A stretch of DNA of 64,000 nt from Nansenia antarctica (GCA_963989245.1 OZ022341.1:58900031-58964030); one strand, 5' to 3'. Shown: positions 24,901-61,654, numbered from the stretch's first letter. The notes: generated from the sequence alone by a model not told the origin. Numbers and translations are program-made.

Positions 24901-26690
24901 ACTGAATATGATAATAACTGTACAGTAGCTTCTTGAACTGTATGCTCCAATCATGCCATCTGACTTGAAAAAAATATGTGTGTCCCTGAACACTCTTGAC
25001 ATTGTAAACATTGCTTTTTTTTCTTTTTGGCACGGCCCAAGAAACGTCTAAATGCAAATGGAGGTCCAATGGAGTATAATTGCGACCGTGTGATGATTAC
25101 AACAGGAAACTAATGATTTACCTCTGCCAAGGTCAGGGGAGGTTTAATTAGGAGAAACGCAATCAGTGTCACTCCTCTACCAGAGACCGTTGGCTGGGTC
25201 CCTGCCAGCTCCAACCTAAGGCACGTCTCAGTGAATTTGGTTATTAAAAGCCAGACGTCACCTAAAGCTGTCACACGGATGTTTTAAGTGGGATGATAAA
25301 AGAGCGCTGCCAAAGGCCGTTGCTGTAGGGTCGAGAGTCAATGTGAATGAGGGTCAACAAGTTATAATACTTGTCGTAGACTGCAGTGGACAATGATGAT
25401 GGCATATGGCAATGATATTGTCACAGTATGATTATTCGCTACATAATCACAATAAGAATACATATTGTTTCTGGCAAAAGTAGTCTTAGTAGACTTTGTA
25501 TTGTATGGATATGGTATTTGAAAACACATTTACAGTGTTCACATTTCAGTTGTAGGCCTAAATTATGTTCTGTAAGTGTAAGTAATGTAACTCGCTCATG
25601 AACAGTAGATTTTACTCTTGGTTTTTGATGTGTAGAGCAAACATTTAATGAGCTGCTCCCTGATTTGCAATGCTTCATCAGCTTACGACAGATGGCGTCA
25701 TTCCTATGCAACACGGAGCCTCGGTCGGTGCAGACGTAGTCACTCTGTCTGACTTGTGACAATGCTTAGAAGACAAAGGATTTTGACAAACAAATGTATT
25801 GTAAACAGTCACAGTATGTGTTTCTCGGTGGCAATATACAGAGTACAGATGATTGTAAAACACAGTGAAATATCTTTGACATTGTTTAGTGATCCTCAGT
25901 ATCTCACAGTGACAGGCCAACACACTGGCCTGTACAGTAGATCATAGTATCATGCGTCACACAGTCATAACAAACATTGCGATGTATATTTACTTTTCTT
26001 TAATGTGATTCTTTCTTATAATTATGCCTCTTCTATTCACAAGGTCTTGGGCACAAGACCAGAGGAGTTATGGGGCGTATTCTTGTTTGCTTACCTTTAA
26101 AAATCAAAAATAATGAAGGCATGAACTTCAATCGAAAAATATACATTTTCCATATGTTCAAATCCATGCTCAAACCCTTGTATTATTAGGATATTGTGGT
26201 TTAATTGATCATGTGTCTCACGCCATCAAAACCATCCTATAGTTTAGCCCTCCGGGCACATTTAGAAATGTAGTCCCTCCCTTGTATCCATCTCAGCATG
26301 GGGGTATCTCAGCCTTTCCTTACCACCAAATCGATTTCAATGTCGTTATTTACTCAACCCTGAAATTGAAAGCCTGTTGGACAGTGTAGCCAGGTGTTCT
26401 TAAATGTTGCTGTTATTTCCATGTGTCAAAGCAGCATTTTAGCCTTCACTGTCAAAAAAATAAATAAGCCCCTGTAGTGTCAGTGCATTGCTGTGGAGCT
26501 CGGCTGTGCTGCTTTCTGTGGGTTTTCTGTCTGACCCACTTTCCCTGCTTGACTTGACTGGGCTGCTGCTGCTGCTACCGCTACTGGGGGAGGTCCCAGC
26601 CGATTCCCCTTGAACAGGCCACTGAGTCCCTCCAGTGAGTCAATCCCTCATCCGCACACAGACTAACATATTCACTCATGTATATTCGCT
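21901..26690. other. Long intergenic stretch, no gene recognised
   Basis: A poly-C tract near 21953-21967 and a small CA tract near 21993 are present. Otherwise this is AT-rich sequence with scattered short frames of 60-107 aa without recognisable domains. I see no splice-consistent exon or transposon ends here. Confidence 0.5.
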
Positions 26691-26696
26691 CTCATT

Positions 26697-26699
<3 letters not shown>

Positions 26700-26738
<39 letters not shown>
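26700..26738. repeat. CA microsatellite
   Basis: About 19 CA units directly upstream of a LINE fragment. Confidence 0.95.
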
Positions 26739-26740
<2 letters not shown>

Positions 26741-26754
26741 ATCAATCTATCTAT

Positions 26755-27215
26755 CAATCACTGCAATTTCTCCTCACCACCTACAAAACCCTCAACAGGA
26801 TGGCACCCTCCTACCTCTCTGACCTCCTCCAGCACACCCCTACCCACAGTCTCCTACCTCTGCCCTCCAGCACACCCCTACCCACAGTCTGCTACCTCTG
26901 CCCTCCAGCACACCCCTACCCACAGTCTCCTCCCTCTGCCCTCCAGCACACCCCTACCCACAGTCTCCTCCCTGCCCTCCAGCACACCCCTACCCACAGT
27001 CTCCTACCTCTGCCCTCCAGCACACCCCTACCCTCCCTCTCCTACCTCTGCCCTCCTGACTACTAGCTGATGCCAACCTTGTCCCTTGTTGACCTGACCA
27101 GGCTTTCTCCACTGCAGCCCCACTCTTTGGAACACTCTCCCAAACAACATCAATCCGGCATGCTCTCCTCCTTCAAACGGTCACTCAAAACCCATATTTT
27201 TAAATCTATATATAT
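26755..27215 (+). mobile_element. LINE ORF2 C-terminal fragment expanded by a 38-bp minisatellite
   Basis: The + strand reads LQFLLTTYKTLNRMAPSYLSD at the left and, in shifted frames, PTLWNTLPNNI and SFKRSLKTHIFKS at the right. This order (TYKALN...APSYL...LWNSLP...FK..LKTHLF) is the usual end of vertebrate-type LINE ORF2 proteins. Between them sit about six copies of a 38-bp unit (26829-27056). The clade is not assigned and the copy is dead. Confidence 0.65.
26829..27056. repeat. 38-bp minisatellite, about six copies
   Basis: The unit begins CAGCACACCCCTACCCACAG and ends CTCTGCCCTC. One copy lacks three bases and the last is diverged. Because 38 is not a multiple of three, successive copies cycle through all reading frames. 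Confidence 0.9.
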
Positions 27216-27659
27216 ATATTTATTTATTTTTACTGACTTTTGTTTTACTTTATATATATAAAATAATATTTATATATATAATATTGATATCTACCTATCT
27301 ATTATCTATATAAATGAAAAATATACAGTATAATCAATTGAAAATGATTACATCACAATCAAACAAATCTACTCATGAAGAATATTTGAAAAATGTTTGG
27401 TTGCTAAGCACAAATTTTGATTTGAAACTGTTTATACATGTTCTATTTCATTGCCATGGCAATTAGGAATTATAAAGATGCAATTACTTTTGAATATGTT
27501 GATGTCACAATCAATCGTTGCAATTTCAGCAGAATGTTTGAGATTAGAATGCTTGGTTGATAGGCAGCAATGTTGAATGGACTTCAGTTTTTGTGGCAAC
27601 AACCCCAAGACTAGACCTGTGACTTATTGCTGTGGCCTAAAATTCAAGATTTCTCAAAA

Positions 27660-28939
27660 ATGAGCGTCCATATTCAACGAGTTGACCGTTCTGCCACACT
27701 CCAGGTGCTCTCTGCTGCAGGGGAGGGAGGCAGGTGTGCAACCAAGCCTCGGCTCACATCTTCAGTGAGTACCTCTCTCTCCACTCTCTCAGCGGTTCCC
27801 AACCTTTTAGGACTCACGGCCCACTTTACAGATATGTCCAGTATTCGCGGCCCAGCCGCGATTTAACAACGACGTAAACAACGACGTAATTTGACCAAAA
27901 ACTAGAGGGAGCGTGGCAAAATGTTTTAAAATAAATAGCGGTTAAACCATTAAAGCCGAGCGGCGATGTTTTATATAGCAGGTGATCAAATACCAAGATC
28001 GTAAATGTTGTATGTGTTCAATACGACCAAACATCCTTATGTGTGGGCAACTCCCGACTCCCGACTAGGGTTGCTAGGGTTGCTAGGGTTACTAGGGTCC
28101 CGACTCCCGGCTCGGGTTTTTTTGGTGGAATTAGCGGTTTTAGACTGTGGTTAGGGTGGAAAATGTCGATCCCATCTGGCAACCCTGTTCGCGAGTCCGG
28201 GATGGAATGTAGCCAATCAAGAAGCGAGCTGACTTCTTCTTTTCGGATGGAAATATCGGCACACACCACACACAATACGACCAAGGCTGTTCAATCCAAT
28301 ATTTTTTTTCTTTTTAAAATTAAAACGTTTTTGTAACAAAAATAAAAAAATGTGCCCATGATTTGGCGGCCCACTTGCAGTACTCTCGCGGACCACCAGT
28401 GGGCCGCGGCCCATAGGTTGGGAACCGCTAACCTATTCTATAGTATTTGTAAAACAGTATTTGTGACCAAAAAAAGTATTTGTAAAACTGTGCGCCAATT
28501 AAGAATTACTCTGTAACAAGGATTATTCCCCAAAATGTATTTCTGTTTTCTCCAGCCTCCCTCTCCTCAGCCTCACACACTTGTGCAGACAGCCGCCTGG
28601 TACACCTGCTGGGAGCAGCGGTTCAGATACAACATGACCGTCCTCCAGCACCACTGCTACGAGATCATGTATGACCGCAACCTGTCTGAGCAGGATAAGG
28701 GACGTCTGATCCACATCTACAAGGGAATGATGTCCAGGGCTTTGAGTGACCACCAGAGAGATAGAGAGGCCCTCATCCGTTCAGTAGCATTGCTGAAGAA
28801 GAGGAAGGCCAGAGTTATGAAGGAGGTGGAGGTGGAGACTCCAAGGAAAAGGCAGAAACAGGAAGCCATTTCAGAGGATCCAGATTTGGCTGAGGAGATG
28901 GACTTCCTGTGTCTGAGTTTTGCATCCCTCACCCTCTGA
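27660..28939 (+). CDS. Two-exon gene for an unrecognised 162-aa basic protein
   Basis: Exon 1 is 27660-27764: ATG with A at -3, 35 codons, donor TCA|GTGAGT. Exon 2 is 28556-28939, after the acceptor TGTTTTCTCCAG, 127 codons and TGA. The two exons join in phase 0 without a stop. AATAAA signals follow at 29049 and 29062. I do not recognise the protein. Residues 1-45 are low-complexity. Residues about 50-120 look helical and contain WYTCWEQRFRYNMTVLQHHC and LSEQDKGRLIHIYKGMMSRA. Next come two basic clusters that could be nuclear localisation signals (LLKKRKARVMK and TPRKRQKQE), an acidic patch (EDPDLAEEMD) and a hydrophobic end. There is no signal peptide or membrane segment. Codon use and the clean splice sites argue for a real gene, though upstream exons may be missing. 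The intron is about 80% hAT element. Confidence 0.6.
27790..28430. mobile_element. hAT-type element filling the intron of the 162-aa gene
   Basis: Terminal inverted repeats are CAGCGGTTCCCAACC and GGTTGGGAACCGCT, with inner GGCCCAC-type subterminal repeats. These ends are characteristic of a vertebrate hAT family. It lacks a transposase frame. No clear 8-bp duplication remains, so it is old or has a mutated flank. Confidence 0.8.
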
Positions 28940-29048
28940 TTGACAGCTTGACCCCTCGTCCACTTTGAATGGACTGAACTTATGCGTTGAATTATTATTT
29001 ATATGTTATATAAGATATGATAAGATGGTAGATGAATTTATCATAAAA

Positions 29049-29067
29049 AATAAATACTGTAAATAAA
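29049..29067 (+). terminator. Two AATAAA poly(A) signals after the 162-aa gene
   Basis: AATAAA at 29049-29054 and 29062-29067, 110-130 bp after the stop codon. Confidence 0.55.
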
Positions 29068-29196
29068 TACCCACTGGTTGTGTGTCATCATCTTGTTGTG
29101 GAGTCCAAAGGTCCATAGAGAAGATCCAAAAGGTCCAAAATATGCCTAATATTTAGAAAAGGTCACTGTCACTGAATGTACAAGCCATGCACAAGC

Positions 29197-29201
29197 AAGC
29201 A

Positions 29202-29273
<72 letters not shown>

Positions 29274-29276
29274 CAC
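29197..29276. repeat. CA microsatellite
   Basis: About 38 CA units with one CG interruption near the end. Confidence 0.97.
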
Positions 29277-29744
29277 AGATTCTCAAATGCTTTCATTTGT
29301 TGGTTCATCTTATTCTTGCCATTCCTCACTTTAATGATAGCAGAATGCAGAATGCAAAGTCAAAAACATTTTTTATAAACTAAATGGTGCTGCAGTATGT
29401 GACAATAATAACTAAAATATACTAGAGAAACTGAAAAGAAAGCAGGAAATCACACAAAGCCATCATTTATCATCAAACGAATGAACAACAGAATGACAGG
29501 GGATGTTATATGCATTGTGAGTTATAATATGGCCAGGGGAGGCTGCTGGAGGTACAAATCGGAAGACATTCTCATTGTAATGTATGAAATGAGGGAATGC
29601 TATCAAAGCCCTTTGCTGTTGACACTTGGCTGTTGTGCATGTCTAAAGGCGCATATACTGTACATTGAGGTGACGCAATCTGTTGACCAGGTGACGCATA
29701 TGATCACTTATCATATGTCGGTTATGCGCTGGGCTCAACGCAAG

Positions 29745-29826
29745 TTACGGCGCAGCTTGCACCCAGAGTTCAATATATTGATACATTGATACATTGATAT
29801 ATTGAACTCTGGCACAGCTTGCGCCA
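29745..29826. repeat. Imperfect inverted repeat (hairpin)
   Basis: The arms share CCAGAGTTCAATATAT and, further out, a GCGC-AGCTTG-like segment. The loop is a small (ATTGATAC)n array. It may be a small MITE; no target duplication was recognised. Confidence 0.55.
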
Positions 29827-29917
29827 CCTCAAACATTAAGCTGAAAATCCATATTATATCAATATACAACTAGGCCTATTTTGGTCTGAAAGTCAAAATC
29901 CGTATATTCTGAGATAT

Positions 29918-29925
29918 AGATAGAT

Positions 29926-29976
<51 letters not shown>

Positions 29977-30026
29977 TATATAGATATATATATATATATA
30001 GATAGATAGATAGATAGATAGATAGA
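29918..30026. repeat. TA / GATA microsatellite
   Basis: (TA)n flanked and interrupted by GATA units. Confidence 0.95.
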
Positions 30027-30659
30027 TGGATAGATATTTGTCTTTTAATGACATGCTTACGACCTGACATTATTGAGGTGAGTCCTCTGCCCGCCCTGTC
30101 AAACCTTTTTTTGGAAACAGGTAACATCTTCATATAGAAGTATGTAGTGTGCTGCTACACTGTTCCCACAACTTAGGGTTTGTTATTTATATCATAGCGA
30201 GCTTCATTTGTTCCATGTTAACAATCAACTCAGGTAAATTGCTACGGTGAATTTGATAGAGCACAGTAGGACTAAAGAAATGCACTCTCAAATTCATGGG
30301 TGCAAGGACTATCTATGAGATAAACAATTATAGTTTTAATAGTTTGAAACAACGGCGTAAAACAAGCTTATGTTGGGTTCGAGTAAGATAGTTCAACTAA
30401 GCTCATAAGGCATTTATAAGTATTTCTTGGAGAATTAATGACTAGGCCTATATATCATTCATTTACAAATCAAACTATTTATGTAGGCTACCAATCACAG
30501 ACGATTGCGCCTTTAAAATAGCTGGAGACAGACATTGAATATACATTACACACATTTACGAATAGGCCCGTAGCATCTCCGTCAAGTGATTTAAAAAAAA
30601 TATATATATTTTTTACATTATATACATTAAATATAGCAAAATTTTACAATATATGTTTG

Positions 30660-31079
30660 TTCTTGCTTCAGGACTGTTTTTGGTTCGCATTGGGATATTT
30701 GTTTAGTAAAATCTTGGCCCCCCTCATCGAAAAGGTGCCCAGTGCCCTGCTCTGCGTAACGTTGCCCCGCCTAGACCAGGAAATCACCAGCCACCAGCCC
30801 TCTCGGTGCTCAGTCAGTCTGCTTCGCTCGTGGTGGACAATACGTGGAAGGAAAAAAGTTAAAAATCGGATATATTTAAAACTTTTACCAGCTCGCGATC
30901 GTGTCTTACGACGTCGTATGGATATTGCGTCTTTCAAAACCACGAAGCACTTCTTGTTTTCCTAAACACTGGTTGGCTTTTTTCATGTTCTGCTTTTTTC
31001 TTCATTCGCAGTTTTTCATTAGCTTGTTAGCTTAGCTCGCTAGCTAGGCTGGATTCCTACTGGAGATGTGGACTTGATC
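30660..31079 (+). promoter_or_regulatory. Probable arid1b promoter-proximal region and 5' UTR
   Basis: This stretch, just upstream of the arid1b ATG, is richer in CG dinucleotides than the AT-rich DNA before 30660 (for example GCTCGCGATCGTG and TTACGACGTCG near 30890-30915). The second contains a GACGTC palindrome like a CRE/ATF core. No TATA box in a fixed position is evident. The transcription start cannot be placed from sequence alone. Confidence 0.35.
31066..31077 (+). other. Three-codon upstream ORF just before the arid1b start
   Basis: ATG TGG ACT TGA ends two bases before the main ATG at 31080, in another frame. Such a start-stop placed almost on the start codon could let terminating ribosomes reinitiate, or lower initiation. 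Function is inferred only. Confidence 0.5.
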
Positions 31080-55498
<24,419 letters not shown>

Positions 55499-56716
55499 GT
55501 GAGTCTTCTCCACTGAAACACCCCCCCCCCCCCCCCACCACCGCCCTTTCTCTCCAGCAAACACATTACTGCACCACAAAGTGACGGGACCAGATTGATT
55601 CATACCCAAGTGAACTTGTCTGGGCTGTCTATGACCTTCAGGGTCCTGGGTCAGGCCCAGTGTGTGAGATGCCAGAGCCCTCAGCTGTCACTCATTATTA
55701 CTGAGAATGGATAGTGAGATTCCCCCCCCCCCCGACAGGACCTGGACTGGAGCCCTTGTCACTCAGTACCAGTCTCCTTCGAGGGCTGCGTTTCCTCCAT
55801 CCGTTGTCGAGGAGACCATGCCCACATAGGCCTTATTTAGCGTGCTGTCTCATAGAGGAGTGGTGAAGGGAGGAAGACAGGGGTGTGGAAGGGCCCTGCT
55901 AGCTCAGCATAGCCTCCCCTTCTACTCCTCCTCTTTCCTGCTGCAGTCTCTTTGCTGTGCCTCAGTGCTCTGCTGAGCTGTCAGCGCGCCATTGGAGCAC
56001 AGGCGTGTCAGTCAGGGTGGGGCCATGCCTTCTCTCAGCCAATCCGAGGGCTTCTTTTGCTCCACCATGTATTCAGTTGTCTTCTCTGTCATAGAGCAGA
56101 ACTTGTCGATTTTCCCTGTTATGTTCATAGCGAACAACCATTTATGGGATAACACTTTGTGTTGACTGGACAGCGGTGCAGAAGTAGACAGGCTGTGTTT
56201 GGGTGGTTCTTGTTCCACTAAGCATTAGTAGAATGAATTTTCTTTCTCTCACTCATTCCTAAGGGGGAGAAATGACTAAGGAAATCGAAAAGGAAGTGTC
56301 ATTGCGGGATTGTTTTAGGCCAATAGAGGAGCCATGGTGTACACAGGGACATTCTGTGCATGGTTAGATTTTAAAACACTTATTTGAAGTGATAAGGGTA
56401 GGTTAAAGAGTCTTTGGTAACATCTTGGGTCCTTCTAGGTCCTTCTATGTCCTTGAGTAGAAAGTTTGTTATTGGAGACTCGCTGTTTTTTTTTTCAAGG
56501 CATTCTCTGGTGACACAGGAAGTCAAGCACCCCCAGTGCCTGAAATGTCCCCCTGTGTTGTCAATGGGTTAGCTGGGGTGAAAAGCAGAGAGTAGTAGAC
56601 GTGTTGCCCTCCAGTGTTGCTTCTCAATAGCATTATTAAATCTGTCCACTTACGTGTGTGTGTGTGTGGGGGGGGGGGGGGGGCAGTGCTGTAGTTAATC
56701 ATCAGGAGCCCAGCAC

Positions 56717-56721
<5 letters not shown>

Positions 56722-56780
<59 letters not shown>
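56722..56780. repeat. CT microsatellite
   Basis: About 29 CT units, with a second CT-rich block near 56858-56908. Confidence 0.95.
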
Positions 56781-56785
<5 letters not shown>

Positions 56786-58145
56786 CCTTTCTCTCGCTCT
56801 CTTAATGTGTGTCTTTACCAAAAATCTACCTTTCTTCTGCCAACAGTCTATCCAATGTCTCTCTCTTTCTCTCTCCCTCTCGCTCTCTCTCTCTCTCTCC
56901 CCCTCTCCTCAGGCTGCCTTTGAAGTTAGGGCGCCGGTGGTGTTGCCATGGCGACAGGCTGAGATACAGCCCCCTCAGAAAATATGCATAAAGCCCTGAT
57001 TGATGTTCTAATCACATTATTCTACTTATGGAATTTGTTATTATTATCATTTCACACACGCATTTGTTTCTGTTTTTAATATCGAGGCGTGCTCAAATGT
57101 AGGCTGAGGAACATCTTGTACTGCCAGTGATTCATGCAGGTGACTCGTTTATTTTTAGCAGATTCTTTTTCACCGCTTTCTGACAGTTTTTTTTATTAAG
57201 CTTCTGTCAATATTCCAAGTAGAAATCCACGATTTGCTGCTGACATTGCGGACACACAATTGTGGAAACACAATGTTAATAGAAATGACCCCAAAAACTT
57301 AATAGGAAATGTTATAGCAACTTGGAAGGGGGGGGGGGGGGGGCGGGGAGCATGGAGCATGTGACCTACTTCAGATCATCGGCCTGGCTGTAACACAACT
57401 TTAGTAGGACCCCCCTTGCTTTCAAGTGTCCCACATTTTCATCGAAGTGTCCCTGTGAAATGTGACATGACGTTTAACTCGACACCGTGTGTCACCTTCC
57501 TGTTTCTCGTTTCATCCTCGTTTTTTCTCTTTTCGAGCATGGTCAGATCCACCTCGTCTGAGCAGCGCTGGCTGGTGTAAACAGGGCAGCACGGCGGAGG
57601 CTGGAACCAAGAGGAAGTAGGGCTTTGAACAGCACCCGTAAATCTTTTTGAAGGAGCACACGCTTGGGCCCCCCTTCCCGCCGCCACCGCCCCAGAAGGA
57701 CAGACAACACACAGAGTTTCTCAAATACAATCCAAGTCCTGAGTTTTGTGTGTGTGTGTGTGTGTGTGTGTGTCCCCTGAGATGCAGGGGCCCACGAGCC
57801 CACTTCAGAGAGCCCCCCCACACACACACAGCCTTCCTCCATTTAATTTAGGGCAGATTAAGGGCCTTGGCTTTATCCGGATGCTGTTGCAGGCAGAGCT
57901 CTGTAAGCTGGGGGTTTGGTGTCTTGCCTGTTGCGGTAGAAAGCCCCTGATTGCGTTGTAATCTTGTGTCCTGATGGCTGGGTTATTAGAACAGCTCTTA
58001 CACAGCGTTGGGCTTTCAGACCCAGCCATGTGATTGGCACCGAGCTGGAGCTGGAGACCACCGTGCATGCGTGTTTGCATGCGTTCTGTGCGTTTGTGTG
58101 TGTGTTCTATGTGCGCGTGCTTGCGAGCGTGCGTTACTATATGAC

Positions 58146-58407
58146 TGTGGCGCAGGAGTTGGAGCCGCCGTCTAACGATCGCAATGTTGGCAGATCGGCA
58201 GTTCGAGCCCCGGCTGGCCACATGTCGAAGTGTCCTTGGGCAAGAACACTGAACCCCAAATTGCTCCCAGCGAGCGGACCGGCACCTTGCATGGTAGCTT
58301 GCCGCCATTGGTGTGTGAATGTGTGTGTGAATGGGTGAATGAGAGGCCATTGTAAAGCGCTTTGGATAAAGGCGCTATATAAGTGCAGTCCATTTACCAT
58401 TTACCAT
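58146..58407 (+). mobile_element. tRNA-derived SINE (V-SINE-like), full-length
   Basis: The tRNA-like head has A box TGTGGCGCAGGAG and B box GTTCGAGCCCC. The body contains GTCGAAGTGTCCTTGGGCAA and GTGTGTGAATGGGTGAATG, and the tail GCGCTATATAAGTGCAGTCC with repeated CATTTAC. This arrangement fits the vertebrate V-SINE type as I recall it. Confidence 0.8.
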
Positions 58408-58768
58408 ATGAGACGGGGGAGCAGCCTGCGTGGTTTTCCTACCATGTCAATGCTCTCTCCACCCTGAGACAACAGACAGGTGGTAAAAACACTCACAGTG
58501 ATAAACCCGAGCTGTAACAGCTGATGTGGGTGCTCACCTTACGGGAGAACTCAGCTAGTCAGTAGATAGACTTGTAGAAAGGATGTATTCACAGACACCT
58601 TTTTGAATTAGAGAAGGATTGGAGCCAAGAGAGCTAGCATAGGCTTATAACCAGAGTTACAGCTGATAGTATAAGGCTGAAATACGACGTGATAGAAGTG
58701 TCACATGGGTGAGCTGCGATTTCAAGCCAGTTTAAAGGATCCATAAATCTGAAATTCACACTATAAAG

Positions 58769-59856
58769 TAGGGGTGTAACGGATCACGGATAATCCGTGA
58801 TCCGTACGGATCGCCCCCCACGGTTCGGCACGCATGTGTACCGCGGATCAATTGCAAAATGTAACCAAGTAATAATATTACTTAATATTAGTTAATATCC
58901 CTTGTAAATCACAATGTAGAGTTGCCATGAAAAGATAGACGCGACAGTTGCGTGCTTTGTTTTACTCTAAAGCGCAATGATAGGTTGATAATGGAAAAAA
59001 AAATCCAGAACAACAAGGCTGCGTTCGTAAATTCGCTCTGGAATCTGATCAGCATTCATGGAACGCCTCTTGTCCAATCAAATTACTTGGTCCCTTTATG
59101 ACGTCGGACCCAGTGTGCTCTCCGGCGCTCTCAGAGCTAATTTACGAACGCAGCCCAAGTGTATCTGCTAATGTTGGCGACAGAGAAGAACTCGAAATGC
59201 CTCCCTCGTCATTTAAATCCCATGTATGGGAGCACTTTGGCTTCTCTGTCAATTATAACAATGACGGACAGTCATTGGAAGTGTGGTCGATAAAAAAGTG
59301 ACGGTGTTTAAGCGTTGTGCAACGAGAAAGTCGTACGAGCATGGCCACACATTTGCCGCGACATCACCCTGGTGTGTTGACTGGAGGCACGAAAAAGGCA
59401 GCTTGACAACTTCTGATAATGTAGCCAATTTTTTCATACCATGTTTAAAGTAAGGTTTCACTTTATTATTTAGTTAAAAGTGGCATAAAACATGTTTATT
59501 TGTCTGCTTTAAAGAGCCCAGTGATTCACTGCTGCAACCAGGTGCCTCCTCCCTCTCTCCTACTGCATCATTTAAGTTGAATGTGTGTTTCTGTTTAATA
59601 TGTAGCCTAATGTTTGAGTGTAGAATATGTTATGTATGTAAAATGTATATATATATATACACACACATATATATATATATATACCAGTTTTGACATCTTG
59701 AATGTTGTTGGGTTTTACACAGTAAAAGTGGTGTTTTTACAGAATTCGAGGAAAAAGCTTTTTATTTGTATTTTTATGTTTTGTGTTGATCCGATCCGTG
59801 ACTCAAAAACCGTGACATGATCCGATCCGTGAGTTAGGTGATCCGTTACACCCCTA
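58769..59856. mobile_element. hAT-type element, perfect 8-bp TSD
   Basis: Same family as 45317-46231, with ends TAGGGGTGTAACGGATCACG and GTGATCCGTTACACCCCTA. It is flanked by CTATAAAG at 58761-58768 and 59857-59864. About 270 bp more interior is retained, including a minus-strand-readable fragment at about 59249-59461. That fragment in the + direction reads WEHFGFSVNYNNDGQ, like the start of a BED-finger transposase. Confidence 0.92.
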
Positions 59857-60708
59857 CTATAAAGTGTAACATATTTATAGGCAGCAAATAAGTGTAATTG
59901 TGGGCCCATTGCTTACGCTTACATCGCTTTATCACTCGCATCGAGGCGCGGCGATAAACCGATGACATTTCGGGCTCTTACGAAACGTGGTATTCCTATT
60001 GTGTCAAGGACGTCGTGATTAAACGTGTACGCTTCCTTGATTTACCTATAAGGTTTATTGCGGACTAAGGGTTTACGAACGAGTTTGAAAAAAAAACAAA
60101 AAAAAAACATCACCTGGCTCTCGGGGATGGCGCCCGGGAGTCCAGATGAATCTTAGTGAATTACTCCTCTCTGTAGTTCCGTAGTGCTGTTTTATGGGCC
60201 TGTAGGCAGTAGTTCTAATCCAGTGGAGAGAGAGAGAGAGTGGAGGCTGTCTCACTGAGTGACTGCGCGCCCCTCTCGTCTCGTCTCGGCACTAAGTGCA
60301 TTTGCATTTCTGTCAGCCCCCCCCCCCCCCCTCCTCCAGCCTGCATGTCATCAGGCCTGCTTTATGCCCGCTCTCTGCGTCTTAATAAAGCCGGGGAGCT
60401 CTTCAGTAAACATGGTATACTGCCAGAAGTGGTGTGTTCACCCCTGTCAGTGGTGGTCCTTATACCATGTACCAAGTGATTCTGATTAGACGTGAGCTCG
60501 TGAGTTGCGAGCTTCTTTTTTTGTGTGTGTCTGTGAGCGATGAGAGACGAGGTCAACATGCTCTCATTAGATTTACTATGGACGTCAGTAGACGCTTCTC
60601 CCTCATGAATCTTTCAGCTTAATTCCTTATAAACTGCAGCCAATGATCACCAGTGTCTTGTGTTCATCGTTCACAGGGCAGGAGGAGCCCTCTGTGTACT
60701 CGGGGGGT

Positions 60709-60868
60709 TCAGTTCACACTGAACCCCGTATTGCTCCCAATGAGCGGGGCGGCGCGTGGCATTGTAGCTCGCCGCCATTGGTGTGTGAATGTGTGTGTGA
60801 ATGGGTGAATGAGAGGCCCTTGTAAAGCGCTTTGGAATAAGGCGCTACATAAGTCAGGCCATTTTTAA
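60709..60868 (+). mobile_element. 5'-truncated V-SINE-like copy
   Basis: Begins within the body (ACTGAACCCCGTATTGCTCC) and continues through GTGTGTGAATGGGTGAATG to GCGCTACATAAG. The tRNA-like head is missing. Confidence 0.75.
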
Positions 60869-61149
60869 AAATGTTCTTCTTTTTTTTCTTACTTAAACGG
60901 AGCTGGTAGAAACCTCCCAAGGCCCCCCTCCCCTCCCCTCCCTTTCATATTGTTCGGTGTTCAGAGTTTTTCTCTTCACGTCTCCTCACCGGCCCAGGAT
61001 GGGAGATAACTGAAGATGAGGGGATGTTCAGTGGCGACGACAAGTTTGATTACGGAACAGTGGTGGGATGCTGGGAATGGAAACGGTGACGCATTTTGCC
61101 CTCCTCTAATCTCATCAGCACAGTACGAATCTCTTCTTCTCTTTTCTCT

Positions 61150-61187
<38 letters not shown>

Positions 61188-61354
61188 TATTGGTTGTGTT
61201 TATGTCTTTCCCATGTATTCCCCCTTCTCCTTCACTTTCCCATGTGTTTGTCCCTGGTGCGGTCTTGGGTTGCTCAGTAAACACTCTTATAGCCTTGCAG
61301 ATAGGATGCGTGAGATCCTCTCTCTTTGGCTAGTGCTCCTCTCCTATTGCTTAA

Positions 61355-61654
61355 CACCAGAACAGCCATGCCTTTTTTTACCTACTATAAGAGCCCTCTT
61401 TACAATGCTCAAGCTGCTATTTACACACAACGACCACTAGTTGGCCGCTTGTAAATTAGCCTGCTTCCTACACATAAAAACGGCTAAATAGCTTTCCTGA
61501 TGTGATTTTTGAAAATGTAAGGATACTGGGTGGTAGAACGCACATATCTAGGAAAACTCATGAAAGGAGGGTCCTGAAATTTGATCGAGTGCAAAGATAG
61601 AACATTTTTCGTTATTCGCGGCTGTCTCGTGGCTGTCTCGTGGCTGTTCTAGTG
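61355..61654. mobile_element. piggyBac-like MITE (second copy)
   Basis: Ends CACCAGAACAGCC and GGCTGTTCTAGTG. The left target is TTAA (61351-61354), the right is decayed to TTCA. The right half is nearly identical to 1063-1371, including AAGGATACTGGGTGGTAGAA. Confidence 0.75.

Noticed and set aside
29180..30030. Possible centromere- or satellite-like block
   Set aside because: It is only adjacent short microsatellites (CA, TA, GATA) of ordinary size.
30657..30965. 102-aa frame upstream of arid1b
   Set aside because: It lies in the probable promoter/5' UTR and has no similarity I recognise.
57805..58400. 181-aa and smaller minus-strand frames
   Set aside because: They run through a V-SINE-like copy; not a gene.
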